A model generated the notes under the pieces. It searched no databases, had not been told where the DNA came from, and saw only the letters and a program-made list of their open reading frames with translations. From the NCBI GenBank assembly GCA_903940375.1, contig CAJAKT010000302.1:1-6945 (forward strand): a stretch of DNA of 6,945 nucleotides, given 5' to 3'. The translations under genes and the position numbers were made by a program. This DNA is from an uncultured bacterium (GTDB lineage: Bacteria; Actinomycetota; Actinomycetes; S36-B12). This document shows, in pieces, positions 6,042-6,945 of the stretch. The first letter of the stretch is position 1. The number at the start of each line of letters is the position of its first letter.

Positions 6042-6305
6042 TCAGCGAACGATCAGGACGATGACCACGATGCCGATGGCGATCGCGGCACCGATGGCGA
6101 TCCAGGGCGCGGACTTCCGCACCCGATGGAAGCGTGGCTTGCCCGACCCATCGGAGATCTCCCCCGACGCGCGGAGGCGATCGTTGCTGCGCGCGATTCG
6201 ACGGGCCTGCTCGATGCGCTCGTCCGCCGTCGGCTCCTTGACCCCACTCGATACGAAGTCCTCGTCAAGCACGATCTCGTCGAACGGATCGGGTTCGCTG
6301 GTCAT
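6042..6305 (-). CDS. Small tail-anchored membrane protein
   Basis: 87 residues, not recognised as a named family. The N-terminal half is acidic (DPFDEIVLDEDF) and then charged and helical (TADERIEQARRIARSNDRLRAS). A basic patch RFHRVRKS (58-65) precedes one transmembrane helix (about 66-86), which ends the protein; this is a C-tail anchor with the N-terminus probably in the cytoplasm. I chose ATG 6305 because GAGGAG lies 4 bases upstream and a predicted promoter would start transcription near 6326; an in-frame ATG at 6317 and a GTG at 6332 are less likely. Its stop is directly followed by the GTG of the LCIB-like gene, so the two are very probably one operon and may work together at the membrane (inference). 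Confidence 0.72.
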   Translation of the reverse strand: MTSEPDPFDEIVLDEDFVSSGVKEPTADERIEQARRIARSNDRLRASGEISDGSGKPRFHRVRKSAPWIAIGAAIAIGIVVIVLIVR

Positions 6306-6332
6306 CTCGCTCCTCATGCTGGCAACCCGCAC

Positions 6333-6361
6333 AGACTACGGTCCCCAGTCCAGGCGGTTCC
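6333..6361 (-). promoter_or_regulatory. Predicted promoter for the tail-anchor/LCIB-like gene pair
   Basis: On the minus strand TAGTCT (6333-6338) fits a TAnnnT -10 box. GGAACC (6356-6361), 17 bases upstream, resembles the GGAAC -35 of stress (ECF) sigma factors rather than TTGACA. It lies in the 65-base gap after the hydrolase gene, so the pair can be transcribed separately from it. Confidence 0.4.
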
Positions 6362-6370
6362 CGTCCGACG

Positions 6371-6945
6371 TCAGGACGCGGTGACGTGCTGTGCGACGAG
6401 ATCCGCGAACCGTTGCGGGTCGTGCATGTGCGGCTCATGTCCGGCACCCGGGAAGACCACGAACTGGCTGCCGACCAGCAACCCATGGGCGTTCTCGCCG
6501 TGCTTGATGGGGATCATCGGATCCTTGTCGCCCCAGATGATCAGGACGCGCGAGCCCTCCATGAGATGCAGCTTGTCGAGCGCCGAGACCGTCTGACCCT
6601 TCGGGCTGACGACGCTGCGCAACGTCGCGAGGAAGGCCGTTCGGCGGTCCTGCTCCGTCAGCCAGGACACCGTCTGCAATGCCTGCGGGGTCAGCGCATG
6701 CGGAGCCACGCCATAGCGGTCCAGCCGCCGTCCGATCCACGCAGCGCCCTTGAGGGTCTTCTCGTTGATGGCCCAGCGGATGATGACTTCGGAACCCGGC
6801 AGGCTCGCCGCCCGCAGCCCGGTGAAGGCCTCCTCACCGAGGCCGCCGCTGGACTCGAGGACCATCGATGCGACGCGCTCGGGGAACTGGTAGACGAACT
6901 GCATCGAGACGCCCCCGCCGAGGGAATGCCCGACCAGGTGAACGC
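6371..6945 (-). CDS. Alpha/beta hydrolase, C-terminal part, runs off right edge
   Basis: The visible part is about 190 residues and lacks the N-terminus, including the first beta strands and the oxyanion HGG/HGW region. It opens with VHLVGHSLGGGVSMQFVYQFPERV, where the Ser of GHSLGG (codon 6923-6925) is the nucleophile. The acid is the second Asp of GDKDPMIP (6521-6523), and the His is in GAGHEPH (6437-6439). The catalytic triad is therefore complete. A helical cap region of about 80-90 residues lies between nucleophile and acid. The substrate cannot be told from this; such proteins include esterases, haloperoxidase-like enzymes and C-C hydrolases. It ends 65 bases before the start of the small membrane protein on the same strand, so some read-through into that pair is possible. 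Confidence 0.9.
   Translation of the reverse strand, partial: VHLVGHSLGGGVSMQFVYQFPERVASMVLESSGGLGEEAFTGLRAASLPGSEVIIRWAINEKTLKGAAWIGRRLDRYGVAPHALTPQALQTVSWLTEQDRRTAFLATLRSVVSPKGQTVSALDKLHLMEGSRVLIIWGDKDPMIPIKHGENAHGLLVGSQFVVFPGAGHEPHMHDPQRFADLVAQHVTAS

Noticed and set aside
5692..6384. Open plus-strand frame of 230 codons
   Set aside because: Antisense to the LCIB-like and tail-anchor genes, Ser/Arg/Thr-rich, with no motif and no ribosome binding site.

Overview
The window is high-GC DNA with the gene families and promoter style of an actinobacterium (Actinomycetota): -10 boxes of the TAnnnT type, likely leaderless starts, an Rpf/lysozyme-like secreted protein, and a two-helix membrane protein of the actinobacterial family often mislabelled 'LigA'. 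I cannot fix the genus from the sequence. Nine or ten protein genes fill almost all of it. I see no tRNA, rRNA, CRISPR array, insertion sequence or prophage gene.

Left block (1-2172): the N-terminal third of a methylmalonate/malonate-semialdehyde dehydrogenase (mmsA family, minus strand, running off the left edge) is divergent from a GntR/HutC-family repressor and an SDR oxidoreductase of the YdfG (3-hydroxy acid dehydrogenase) type, which follows the repressor by only 4 bases. A perfect inverted repeat in the divergent promoter region overlaps the -35 elements predicted for both directions, so the repressor probably controls both mmsA and itself. MmsA and YdfG-type enzymes can both act on C3/C4 semialdehydes, so the block looks like a small regulated semialdehyde-handling module.

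Middle block (2173-4173): a 198-base intergenic region carries a DevR/DosR-like palindrome and a strong hairpin just upstream of the ribosome binding site of a small two-helix membrane protein. A 17-bp terminator hairpin separates this gene from a convergent 88-residue hypothetical protein, which is in turn divergent from a LysR-type regulator.

Right block (4188-6945, all minus strand): in transcription order, the C-terminal part of an alpha/beta hydrolase (cut by the right edge), a small tail-anchored membrane protein, a protein resembling the LCIB/LCIC group of beta-type carbonic anhydrases, a roughly 430-base gap, and a secreted Rpf/lysozyme-like cell-wall hydrolase. The hydrolase has a leader of about 225 nt with at least five hairpins, possibly a diverged c-di-AMP (ydaO-type) riboswitch. 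The LCIB-like protein next to the membrane protein, and the structured leader, are the most interesting parts of the window. Every functional claim here is read from sequence motifs; nothing was searched or computed.
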